From NCBI RefSeq assembly GCF_012516475.1, contig NZ_CP051217.1:434001-498000 (forward strand): a stretch of DNA of 64,000 nt, in the 5' to 3' direction. A model generated the notes under the pieces. It was not told the origin of the DNA. It worked only from the letters and a program-made list of their open reading frames with translations, and ran no database searches. Numbering within the stretch: the stretch's first letter is position 1; every line of letters begins with the position of its first letter. This document shows, in pieces, positions 44,683 through 52,218 of this stretch. The DNA comes from Parasphingorhabdus halotolerans (GTDB lineage Bacteria; Pseudomonadota; Alphaproteobacteria; Sphingomonadales; Sphingomonadaceae). Made by a program: the position numbers and the translations under genes.

Positions 44683-45734
44683 GCAGGCGTCACCTTTCGA
44701 TAAACATCGGGTTGGTATTGATAATCGCTTTGCTGCTCGTTGTTTCGTTGCTGAGCGGCAAAGTCTGGATAAACCCTTTCTCCAGCGCAATCGATGCAAG
44801 AGACATGTGGATCATCAGCGAGTTGCGATTGCCGCGCAGTTTGCTGGCCATTGTAATCGGGCTGGTTCTCGGGCTTTCCGGTGCCGTGCTCCAGGGATTT
44901 TTACGCAATCCTTTGGCCGACCCAGCGATTGTCGGTATATCCTCTAGCGCAGCTTTTGGCGCCGTACTGGCGATCTTCCTTGGGCTATCCCAATCAGGTT
45001 GGGTCGTTTTTGGCGCGGCGATGATCGGCGCTGCAAGCGCGATGACATTGTTGGGCTTGCTCTCAGGTCGATCCGCTAGCCCGGTCGCCTTTATCCTTGC
45101 CGGTATGATACTCTCCAGTCTCACCGGCTCGCTCACTGCATTCCTGATCAGTATTTCGCCCAATCCTTTCGCGACGTCCGAGATTGTCAACTGGCTGATG
45201 GGCGCGCTGACCGACCGGGGTTTTGATGATTTGCTCATCGCCCTGCCATTCATGACGTTCGGCATGTTGCTATTGGCATCGACCGGAAAGGCGCTCAATA
45301 TTCTCAGTCTGGGAGAGGAGACAGCGCGGACGATGGGGGTCAACATGCAGCAGCTGCTGTGGATAATCATTTTGGGTCTTGGCCTCGCGGTGGGCGCATC
45401 TGTGGCGGTTACCGGCGTGGTTGGCTTTGTCGGTTTGATCGTGCCCCACCTCGTCCGTCCCTTTGTTGGCCAGAAGCCCAGTGACATCATGCTGCCATCT
45501 GCCCTCGCTGGCGCTATATTGCTATTACTGGCCGATACTTTGGTTCGGTTGACGCCCGGTGCCGGGGAAGTACGCCTGGGTATCGCCATGGCGATGATTG
45601 GCACGCCGTTCTTCTTTGGTATTTTGGTCAAACTGCGGGGCGGCTATCATGGGGCTGAACCTAAAGAGCATCGGGGTCGAACTCTCGGGAAAGCCGATTC
45701 TCCGCGATGTAAGCTGTGCATTTTCCAAAGGTAA
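44679..45734 (+). CDS. btuC: Cobalamin ABC transporter permease, BtuC/FecCD family
   Basis: An inner-membrane permease with about ten helices. Motifs include ELRLPRSLLAIVIGLVLGLSGAVLQGFLRNPLADP, split at the LR-P and G-xLQG cores, and GFVGLIVPHLVRPFVG, the FecCD coupling segment. The listed frame runs 86 bp into the BtuD gene, giving a polar tail (GAEPKEHRGRTLGK) unusual for the family. One extra G in the run near 45637-45640 would instead end the protein at 45658, a normal 326 residues. The overlap may therefore be another undercalled homopolymer. The rest is well conserved. Confidence 0.9.
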   Translation: MSRRHLSINIGLVLIIALLLVVSLLSGKVWINPFSSAIDARDMWIISELRLPRSLLAIVIGLVLGLSGAVLQGFLRNPLADPAIVGISSSAAFGAVLAIFLGLSQSGWVVFGAAMIGAASAMTLLGLLSGRSASPVAFILAGMILSSLTGSLTAFLISISPNPFATSEIVNWLMGALTDRGFDDLLIALPFMTFGMLLLASTGKALNILSLGEETARTMGVNMQQLLWIIILGLGLAVGASVAVTGVVGFVGLIVPHLVRPFVGQKPSDIMLPSALAGAILLLLADTLVRLTPGAGEVRLGIAMAMIGTPFFFGILVKLRGGYHGAEPKEHRGRTLGKADSPRCKLCIFQR

Positions 45735-46383
45735 AATCCATGTTGTGCTGGGACCGAACGGGGCCGGTAAATCCACACTGCTGAAGACTATTGCCGGGCT
45801 CGTGTCTTATTCGGGCCAAATTGAACTTGCTGGCCTGAATTTGAAGCAATTTTCCGTCAAGCAACGGGCCAGGTCGCTCGCCTATCTTCCGCAAAACTAT
45901 CAGATAGCTTGGGATATCCTTGTTCGTGATGTCATCGCAATGGGGCGTTATGCTCACGATGACAGCGATCTGACTGCGATTGAAGACGCGATGCAAGTCA
46001 CTGATACCGGGCGTTTCGCGGCGCGCACAACAGGGCAACTGTCGGGTGGAGAACTCGCGCGGGTCATGCTTGCGAGGGTGCTGGCGGGAAAGCCTGACTG
46101 GATTTTGGCTGACGAGCCTCTGGCAAGCCTTGATCCTGCCTATCAACTGGATATGGTTTCCCGGTTCCGCGATATTGCGGCGACAGGAACGGCGGTAATC
46201 ATCGTGCTTCATGATATTAATCTTGCTGCCAAACTGGCTGACAATGTGCTGATGCTCAAGGACGGTGCTGTCCTGGCCAGCGGAAATGCATCGACAAAGC
46301 TGAGTGCACAAAACCTGAGTAAATTATACGATATTTCCATTAAAAAACATGATATTGATAGCGATTACTTTGTGATAGGTTGA
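45649..46383 (+). CDS. btuD: Cobalamin ABC transporter ATP-binding protein, BtuD-like
   Basis: A 244-residue ATPase that powers B12 import. ATG 45649 was chosen because the ABC fold begins there; the in-frame ATG at 45598 lies deep within btuC. Walker A is GPNGAGKSTLL near residue 35, the Q-loop YLPQNYQ, the signature TGQLSGGELARVMLARVLAG, Walker B WILADEPLASLDPA and the H-switch VLHDINLAAKLAD. It ends the operon; its last codons overlap the convergent sulfotransferase-like gene by 19 bp. Confidence 0.93.
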   Translation: MGLNLKSIGVELSGKPILRDVSCAFSKGKIHVVLGPNGAGKSTLLKTIAGLVSYSGQIELAGLNLKQFSVKQRARSLAYLPQNYQIAWDILVRDVIAMGRYAHDDSDLTAIEDAMQVTDTGRFAARTTGQLSGGELARVMLARVLAGKPDWILADEPLASLDPAYQLDMVSRFRDIAATGTAVIIVLHDINLAAKLADNVLMLKDGAVLASGNASTKLSAQNLSKLYDISIKKHDIDSDYFVIG

Positions 46384-47108
46384 AGTCTGTATCGGGTCAT
46401 TTTCTCGTAATATTGCCTGCAGCTATCGGCTATTCTCTGTTGCGCAGGCGTTAGCGGCTTTGCCGCTCCTTCCGGCCCGCCAAAACCACTGGTTTCGACC
46501 ACCCGGTTATACCAGTGCGCCGCCCACACTCCGTCAGTTTTACGGCCACCGGGTTGCCATTGGAGCATTGCGCCATCCCAGGGAATTGCCAGCGCCACGC
46601 AAAGGGCCTTCAGATGGCTTGCCGGATCGCTCAAAATATCAGCGCTATCCAGCACAATTGGGGCTTTGCCAGTCATTTGCGCCGCTTGGTCCGCATATTC
46701 GACCTGCCGTTCATAGCCCAAGTCATCGGCCGTCACCTCTACCCGCTTGGCGGCATAGCTTGCCACAACCCGCGCAGGATCACGGATCAGGAAGGCGTGG
46801 CGGTGATCGGGAAAGTCAGCGATGGAAATATCATCGACCATATGGTGCGGCATGTGTTTCTGGTACCAAATCGCTTTGTCGCCGGGCACCCGCCCGCGCA
46901 AGGTTTCAGCTACCGATCGCCAGTCACAGTCCATCGAGGCAATAACCTCATCCGCCATAGGTTGCTGGAAACCCGTCTTTTTCAGAAATGCGCCATAGAA
47001 AGGTTCATCGGTTACGGCGCAATCAGAACGCGCGCCAAAGCTACGCATCATAGCAGTCGAGATGTTGCGCGGTCCGGACCACATGGCGATGCGGAGGGGT
47101 GTGCTCAT
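46365..47108 (-). CDS. Sulfotransferase-family protein
   Basis: A 247-residue P-loop-like protein. The 5'-phosphosulfate-binding segment is WSGPRNISTAMMRSFGAR near the N-terminus, and the 3'-phosphate-binding segment is FLIRDPARVVASYAAKR near residue 110; both are sulfotransferase hallmarks. It lies beside a class IV aminotransferase on the same strand, separated by a palindromic repeat. Members of this group often neighbour branched-chain aminotransferases, but their acceptor is not known. The 3' end overlaps btuD on the other strand by 19 bp. Confidence 0.82.
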   Translation of the reverse strand: MSTPLRIAMWSGPRNISTAMMRSFGARSDCAVTDEPFYGAFLKKTGFQQPMADEVIASMDCDWRSVAETLRGRVPGDKAIWYQKHMPHHMVDDISIADFPDHRHAFLIRDPARVVASYAAKRVEVTADDLGYERQVEYADQAAQMTGKAPIVLDSADILSDPASHLKALCVALAIPWDGAMLQWQPGGRKTDGVWAAHWYNRVVETSGFGGPEGAAKPLTPAQQRIADSCRQYYEKMTRYRLQPITK

Positions 47109-47119
47109 TCATCGGCTCC

Positions 47120-47203
47120 CGTCATTGCAAGCGCAGCGAAGCAATCCAGAGCGGTACTCATAATCCACTGGATTGCCGCGTCGCTGCGCTCCTCGCAATG
47201 ACG
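47120..47203. repeat. Dispersed palindromic repeat (CGTCATTGC type), copy 1
   Basis: An 84-bp imperfect inverted repeat beginning CGTCATTGCAAGCG and ending CTCCTCGCAATGACG, with GAAGCAATCCA and TGGATTGCCGCG inside. A second copy lies at 63518-63602. Both lie between same-strand genes, as is typical for this sphingomonad repeat. Confidence 0.8.
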
Positions 47204-47223
47204 GCCAATTTTCGGCTCTGACG

Positions 47224-48141
47224 TCATGCCGTCACGTCGCGGTCGATCAGCTCCTTGTAGAGCTTTTGCAGGCGTTCCACCATCGGTCCCCTGCCCTCGG
47301 TCAGCGTCCGGCCATCAACTTCAGTGGCAGGCACAACTCCAGCAAAAGTGCCGGTTACAAAAGCCTCGTCAGCGCCATAGACATCGGTCAGCGAGAAGTT
47401 CTTTTCAAACACCGGAATATCATTCTCGCGGCAAATGCGGATCACATTCGCCCGCGTAATTCCGCCCAGGCAATAATCTCCGCTCGACGTCCAGACCTCG
47501 CCCTTGCGGACAATGAAGAAATGCGTGGAATTGCAAGTCGCCACAAAACCATGCGGATCGAGCATCAATGCCTCATCAGCGCCAGCCTGTGTTGCCTGAA
47601 TACAGGCAGTGATGCAGTTGAGCTTGCTGTGGGAATTGAGTTTCTGATCCTGCACCGCCGGATCACCGCGCCGGACGTGGACTGTGAACAGCCGGATACC
47701 GTTCTCGACGGTGCTGGGCAGCGCTTCCTTATATTCCGCGATTATCACGATAGTTGCAGGGGAAATAACCACGCGCGGATCCTGATAAGGTGTGGAGCGG
47801 ATGCCCCGCGTCACCATCAGCCTGATATGCACGCCCTCTTGGTCAACCATGCCATTGCCGGTGATTGTCTCATAGAGTCGTTCGACCAGTGCTTCCCGCG
47901 AAATTCCGATATCCATCGCAATGGCTTTCGCGCCTTCAAACAGCCGGTCGAGATGTGCTTCCAGAAACGCGATCTTGTCGTTGTGGACCCGCAGCCCTTC
48001 CCAGATCCCGTCTCCCAGCATGAAACCACTGTCAAAGACGGATACGGTCGCCTCCGCGCGCGGTGTCATCGTACCATTGACGTTGATCAATATTGTTTCA
48101 TTGCGGGGGTCAGCGGTGAAATCGTGCGTGCCTTTGGCCAT
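47224..48141 (-). CDS. Class IV aminotransferase (branched-chain or D-amino acid type)
   Basis: A PLP-dependent fold type IV transaminase of 305 residues. The PLP lysine lies in NSHSKLNCITA; GDGIWEGLRVHNDKI and the cofactor-phosphate region CNSTHFFIVRKGEVWT and YCLGGITRANVIRI also match. It is usually annotated as branched-chain aminotransferase, but D-amino acid transaminases and aminodeoxychorismate lyases share the fold and are hard to separate by eye. Located just upstream of the sulfotransferase-like gene with only the palindromic repeat between them. Confidence 0.88.
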   Translation of the reverse strand: MAKGTHDFTADPRNETILINVNGTMTPRAEATVSVFDSGFMLGDGIWEGLRVHNDKIAFLEAHLDRLFEGAKAIAMDIGISREALVERLYETITGNGMVDQEGVHIRLMVTRGIRSTPYQDPRVVISPATIVIIAEYKEALPSTVENGIRLFTVHVRRGDPAVQDQKLNSHSKLNCITACIQATQAGADEALMLDPHGFVATCNSTHFFIVRKGEVWTSSGDYCLGGITRANVIRICRENDIPVFEKNFSLTDVYGADEAFVTGTFAGVVPATEVDGRTLTEGRGPMVERLQKLYKELIDRDVTA

Positions 48142-48349
48142 TTTCTAAATCCTTGTGATCAGCGCTGCAAACAGTGTCTTAGCGAAAAATGACATGAGTA
48201 TGAAAGGGGTGATTGCGGAAGTGGAAGAAGGGTAAGGCCAGGTCGATCATATATCCGCTATGTTGGATGGATTATTGCTAATGTTGGAAATTATGTTGCG
48301 GGATACAGATTTGCAAAAACCTTCTCCCCCAAGCGAGACGATATTCCAA

Positions 48350-49747
48350 TCACATATGCAAAACACGGTCGTAGGCATCCAGCACGCTTTCATGCATCAT
48401 TTCGCTTAGCGTGGGATGCGGGAAGACGGTGTTCATCAGTTCCGCCTCGGTGGTTTCCAGCGTTTTGCCGACCGTATAGCCCTGAATCAGTTCGGTGACT
48501 TCCGCGCCAATCATATGTGCGCCCAGCAATTCTCCGGTTTTCGCGTCGAATACGGTCTTGATAAAGCCCTCGGTCTCGCCCAGCGCAATCGCCTTGCCGT
48601 TGCCGATAAACGGGAATTTCCCGACCTTGACGTCATGACCCGCCTCTTTCGCCTTGGCCTCGGTCAAACCAACGCTGGCGATTTGCGGGTGGCAATAAGT
48701 GCAGCCGGGAATATTGAGTGGATCCATTGCGTGCGGATGGCCGCCAGCGATGGCCTCCACTGCGATCACGCCCTCATGGCTCGCCTTGTGCGCCAGCCAA
48801 GGGCCGGCGGTGCAATCGCCAATCGCGTAAATCCCATCGATGTTGGTGCGACACATGGAGTCGGTCTTGATATGGAACCGCTCGTCGGGTTCCACGCCCA
48901 GCTCATCAAGCCCGATGGTTTCAATATTGGGCATGATGCCGACTGCGACAATCACATGGCTGAACTCGGTGGTTTCCTTCTTGCCCTTCTTGTCCTCAAT
49001 CTCGGCTTTCACACTCTTGTCGCCGACGTCGACAGACTTAACGCCAGCGCCGGTCATGATATTCATCCCCTGCTTTTTCAGAGACTTCTCAAGGAAAGCG
49101 GAGACTTCTTCGTCTTCTACCGGCACGATCCGGTTAAGCATTTCCACAACGGTCACATCAACGCCCATGTCGTTATAGAAGCTTGCAAATTCGATGCCGA
49201 TTGCGCCGGAGCCGATGACCAGCAATTTGGTCGGCATTTCGGGCGGCGTCATGGCGTGGCGATAGGTCCAGATGCGTTTGCCGTCGGCCTTGGCAAAGGG
49301 CAGATCGCGGGCGCGGGCGCCGGTGGCGATGATGATATTTTTTCCGGTAAGCTCTTCCTCACCGTTGTCGGATTTAACCGTGATTTTGCCTTTGGCGGTA
49401 ATCTTGCCATCGCCCATGTGAACATCAATCTTGTTCTTCTTCATCAGGCCGGTGACGCCCTGATTCAGCTGCTTCGCCACCCCGCGTGAGCGTTTGACAA
49501 TGGCATCCAGATCAGCGCTGATCTTCTCTGCAACCAGACCATAATCGGCAGCATGCTTCATATTATGAAAAACTTCCGCCGAGCGCAGCATCGCCTTGGT
49601 CGGAATACAGCCCCAGTTAAGGCAAATTCCACCGAGATTTTCGCGTTCGACAATGGCGGTTTTCAGGCCGAGTTGCGAAGCGCGGATCGCGGCGACATAG
49701 CCACCGGGGCCGGAACCGAGAACGATGAGGTCGTAGTTATTGGCCAA
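48350..49747 (-). CDS. lpdA: Dihydrolipoyl dehydrogenase (E3 of 2-oxo acid dehydrogenase complexes)
   Basis: A FAD/NAD disulfide oxidoreductase that reoxidizes dihydrolipoyl groups on the E2 core. The TTG start at 49747 is preferred, with GGAGT eight bases upstream and the protein beginning LANNYDLIVLGSGPGGYVAA; the longer frame has an unrelated extension. The redox pair is in GGICLNWGCIPTKAMLRS, the NAD site near VIGSGAIGIEFASF, and the interface His-Glu in FPHPTLSEMMHE. Length is 465 residues. It follows E2 on the same strand with a DUF559 gene between. The 208 bp downstream (48142-48349) hold no evident feature. Confidence 0.95.
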   Translation of the reverse strand: MANNYDLIVLGSGPGGYVAAIRASQLGLKTAIVERENLGGICLNWGCIPTKAMLRSAEVFHNMKHAADYGLVAEKISADLDAIVKRSRGVAKQLNQGVTGLMKKNKIDVHMGDGKITAKGKITVKSDNGEEELTGKNIIIATGARARDLPFAKADGKRIWTYRHAMTPPEMPTKLLVIGSGAIGIEFASFYNDMGVDVTVVEMLNRIVPVEDEEVSAFLEKSLKKQGMNIMTGAGVKSVDVGDKSVKAEIEDKKGKKETTEFSHVIVAVGIMPNIETIGLDELGVEPDERFHIKTDSMCRTNIDGIYAIGDCTAGPWLAHKASHEGVIAVEAIAGGHPHAMDPLNIPGCTYCHPQIASVGLTEAKAKEAGHDVKVGKFPFIGNGKAIALGETEGFIKTVFDAKTGELLGAHMIGAEVTELIQGYTVGKTLETTEAELMNTVFPHPTLSEMMHESVLDAYDRVLHM

Positions 49748-49764
49748 TTGTCTTACTCCTTTTT

Positions 49765-49785
49765 CCTCTCCCCTTGAGGGAGAGG
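49765..49785. repeat. Palindrome CCTCTCCC-N5-GGGAGAGG left of the DUF559 gene
   Basis: A perfect 8-bp inverted repeat. A near-identical palindrome lies at 50240-50260 on the other side of the DUF559 gene, so the pair frames that gene inside the PDH gene cluster. Confidence 0.7.
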
Positions 49786-49804
49786 ATACCAAAGCCTTAG
49801 CAAT

Positions 49805-50176
49805 TTATTGCTTAGGCGACGTTGGTGAGGGGGCTCTGGAAAGAGCTTCCAATATAGCCTCCAAAACACCCTGCAAATTCTTGTCAATCTCGTTATTCCA
49901 AAACCGTAATATTGAATATCCTCGACTCTTCAACCGTGCATCGCGCTTCTGATCATATGCGCTACCAGCATGCTGCGAACCATCTGCTTCGATAATCAAC
50001 TTCTCGTCCTGACACACAAAATCGCCAACAAAGGGTCCTATCGGTTGTTGATTGCGAAATTTAAACCCGCCAAGCTGTCGATTGCGCAAACGGTTCCAAA
50101 GCATCCTTTCTTGCGACGTCATTTCACGGCGCAAGCTTCTGGCGTGGTGGAGCGTGCGAGAAGAATAGCCAGTCAT
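49805..50176 (-). CDS. DUF559 (VSR-like endonuclease fold) protein
   Basis: A 123-residue protein of the DUF559 family, related in fold to very-short-patch-repair and restriction-like nucleases. Characteristic segments are EMTSQERMLWNRLRNRQLGGFKFRNQQPIGPFVGDFVC, split around the LG-FKFRRQ-like core, then KLIIEADGSQHAGSAYDQKRDA and GYSILRFWNNEI. The probable acidic/lysine active site is D-F-x5-K/E-x-D/G. It sits between E2 and E3 genes, flanked by matching palindromes, and has no known role in pyruvate oxidation, so it is likely a passenger. Nuclease activity is inferred only from fold. Confidence 0.87.
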   Translation of the reverse strand: MTGYSSRTLHHARSLRREMTSQERMLWNRLRNRQLGGFKFRNQQPIGPFVGDFVCQDEKLIIEADGSQHAGSAYDQKRDARLKSRGYSILRFWNNEIDKNLQGVLEAILEALSRAPSPTSPKQ

Positions 50177-50239
50177 ACCGCTCTTAACCTCAACCCCTCA
50201 CCAGGATTTAGTAGCAAACAAGTTTGCAACAAAATCTAT

Positions 50240-50260
50240 CCTCTCCCTCAGGGGGAGAGG
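50240..50260. repeat. Palindrome CCTCTCCC-N5-GGGAGAGG right of the DUF559 gene
   Basis: Same 8-bp arms as at 49765-49785, with spacer TCAGG. It lies 30 bp after the end of the E2 gene on the minus strand. Confidence 0.7.
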
Positions 50261-50290
50261 AAAAATGAACCCAAAATACCCTGCATATTC

Positions 50291-51621
50291 TCAAGCCAAC
50301 ATCCCCAATGGGTTCTCACAAAGCTCCTTAAACACCTTCATCAATTCCGCCCCATCCGCGCCATCGATCGCCCGGTGATCGAAAGACCCCGTAGCGCTCA
50401 TGATCGTGGCGATTTGCAAGCTATCGTCGATCACATACGGCCGCTTCTCGCCAGCACCAATCGCCATGATCATCGCTTGCGGCGGATTGATCACTGCGTC
50501 GAAATTCTTGATACCGAACATACCCATATTGGAGATGCTCGCAGTGCCGCCCTGATATTCGTGGGGTTGCAGCTTGCCTTCTTTGGCACGGCCCGCCAGT
50601 TCCTTGACCTCGGTTGAGATCGCGGAGAGCGATTTGGTGTCGGCGCTCGTAACAATTGGCGTTATCAGCCCGCCGTCGATGCTCACTGCAACGGAAATAT
50701 CAGCACGATGGAAGCTTTTCAGCATATCGCCGTCCAGCGCGACATTGCATTTTGGTACCTGCATCAGCGAGACTGCGAGCGCCTTTACCAGCAGATCATT
50801 GACCGACAGTTTCACGCCGCGCGGTTCGAGCGTCGCATTGAGTTCGCCGCGCAATTTGAGCAGCTTGTCGAGCTGGATATCTACAGTGAGATAGATGTGC
50901 GGGATCGTCTGCTTCGCCTCTGTCAGCCGCCGCGCGATGGTTTTACGCATATTTGAAAGTTTGGCGCTGTCGTGCGGGATATCGAATTCGCTAGCTGGTG
51001 CCGGGGTGGGCTGTGCTTCGACAGGCTCAGCACGAACGGCTTCTCCACCGACCCGCTCATCCTGAGTTTGTCGAAGGGTTCCACCTTCAGCGCCGTCAAT
51101 ATCCGCCTTGATGATCCGTCCATTAGGGCCGGAACCTTCCAAGGCAGAAAGGTCAACGCCTTTCTGTTCGGCGAGACGGCGAGCCAATGGGCTGGCCTTG
51201 ATACGGGTCGCCCCGTTCTCGGCATGCCGAACTTGTACGGGCGTCTCGGGAGATTCGGAAACAGGTTCAGGTTGCCGTTCTTCCTTTGTCGGTTCCACTT
51301 TGGCTTCGGGCTGTACCGCTTCCTTGGCTGCTGGCGGGGAGCAGGTGCAGGGGCTGCTTCCACGTCACCGATATCCTCCCCCTCTTCTGTAATAATCGCG
51401 ATGACATCGCCAACTTTCACATTGTCGGTTCCTTCAGGAACAACTATTTTGGCAATCACGCCTTCGTCGATCGCCTCAAACTCCATCGTCGCTTTATCTG
51501 TCTCTATCTCGGCCAGCAAATCACCCGAAGAGATGCTGTCGCCCTCTTTGACGAGCCACTTGGCGAGCGACCCTTCTTCCATTGTGGGTGAAAGCGCAGG
51601 CATTTGAAGGTTGATTGGCAT
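50291..51621 (-). CDS. pdhC: Pyruvate dehydrogenase E2 (dihydrolipoamide acetyltransferase), frame broken by one missing base
   Basis: Core acetyltransferase of the pyruvate dehydrogenase complex. The first frame (from 51621) encodes the lipoyl domain with the lipoylated Lys in [11 protein letters not shown]. The second (ending 50291) encodes the E3/E1-binding domain ([27 protein letters not shown]) and the catalytic domain with [14 protein letters not shown]. The frames join if one C is added to the run at 51336-51339, within an Ala/Pro linker, restoring 443 residues. As a housekeeping enzyme this should be intact, so the break is probably a base-calling error. A palindromic repeat is embedded in the second linker. 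Confidence 0.92.
51014..51082. repeat. Palindromic repeat embedded in the E2 coding sequence
   Basis: An inverted repeat with arms CTTCGACAGGCTCAG (51016-51030) and CTGAGTTTGTCGAAG (51062-51076), encoding the linker residues LRQTQDERV and VRAEPVEAQ in frame. The type is common between sphingomonad genes; here it is tolerated inside a flexible interdomain linker. Its relative lies at 9178-9222. Confidence 0.75.
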
Positions 51622-51756
51622 GGCCGGAAATCTTTCCTTGATAAAGTCGCTATAGCTTTAATCTGTCCAACATTGGAGCATAGTCGTCAAGGGCGCTCCC
51701 TTGCTTTGCGGCTTTTTTTGTCGCAAGCACCAATATTGACAAGATAAGGACTGGGC

Positions 51757-52212
51757 ATGCGTACATATCTGGTGGTGATAGACGAAACCGACGAGGCCAG
51801 CATTGCGCTGCGTTTTGCTTCTCGCAGGGCAATGAAAACAAACGGCGCGCTGCACATATTGGCGCTGGTTGAGAGTGAGGGCTTTGTCGCCTGGGGCGGT
51901 GTGCAGGCGACTTTGGAAGAAGAAGCCAAGAACCGCGCCGAGGCCCTGGTTTCCAGCGCTGCCGGAACACTTTTTGACGAAACCGGCATTCGCCCGTCGA
52001 TAACGGTCAAAGAAGGAAAAGGCCCGAAGGTCGTCCGTCAGATGATGGAAGAAGTCGACGGGCTCGCGGCTCTGGTTCTGGGCGCGTCAGCTGATGGCGC
52101 GCCTGGACCGCTGGTAGCCCATTTTGCCGCGACCGAAGCCGGTTCCTTGCCTTGCCCGGTGATGGTTGTCCCCGGATCGCTCAGTAAGGAAGAGATTGAC
52201 CGGCTGAGTTAG
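51757..52212 (+). CDS. Universal stress protein, UspA family
   Basis: A 151-residue single-domain Usp protein beginning RTYLVVIDETDEASIALRFASRRA. Near the C-terminus GLAALVLGASADG and CPVMVVPG correspond to the nucleotide-binding half, though the usual G-x2-G-x9-G-S/T loop is altered (GASADGAPGPLVAHFAA), so ATP binding is uncertain. It diverges from the PDH E2 gene and ends 6 bp before the convergent RNase R gene. Confidence 0.88.
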   Translation: MRTYLVVIDETDEASIALRFASRRAMKTNGALHILALVESEGFVAWGGVQATLEEEAKNRAEALVSSAAGTLFDETGIRPSITVKEGKGPKVVRQMMEEVDGLAALVLGASADGAPGPLVAHFAATEAGSLPCPVMVVPGSLSKEEIDRLS

Positions 52213-52218
52213 CTCAGC

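Noticed and set aside
48416-49489. A 357-codon plus-strand frame opposite lpdA
   Set aside because: Antisense shadow of the dihydrolipoyl dehydrogenase gene; the conserved motifs are all on the minus strand.
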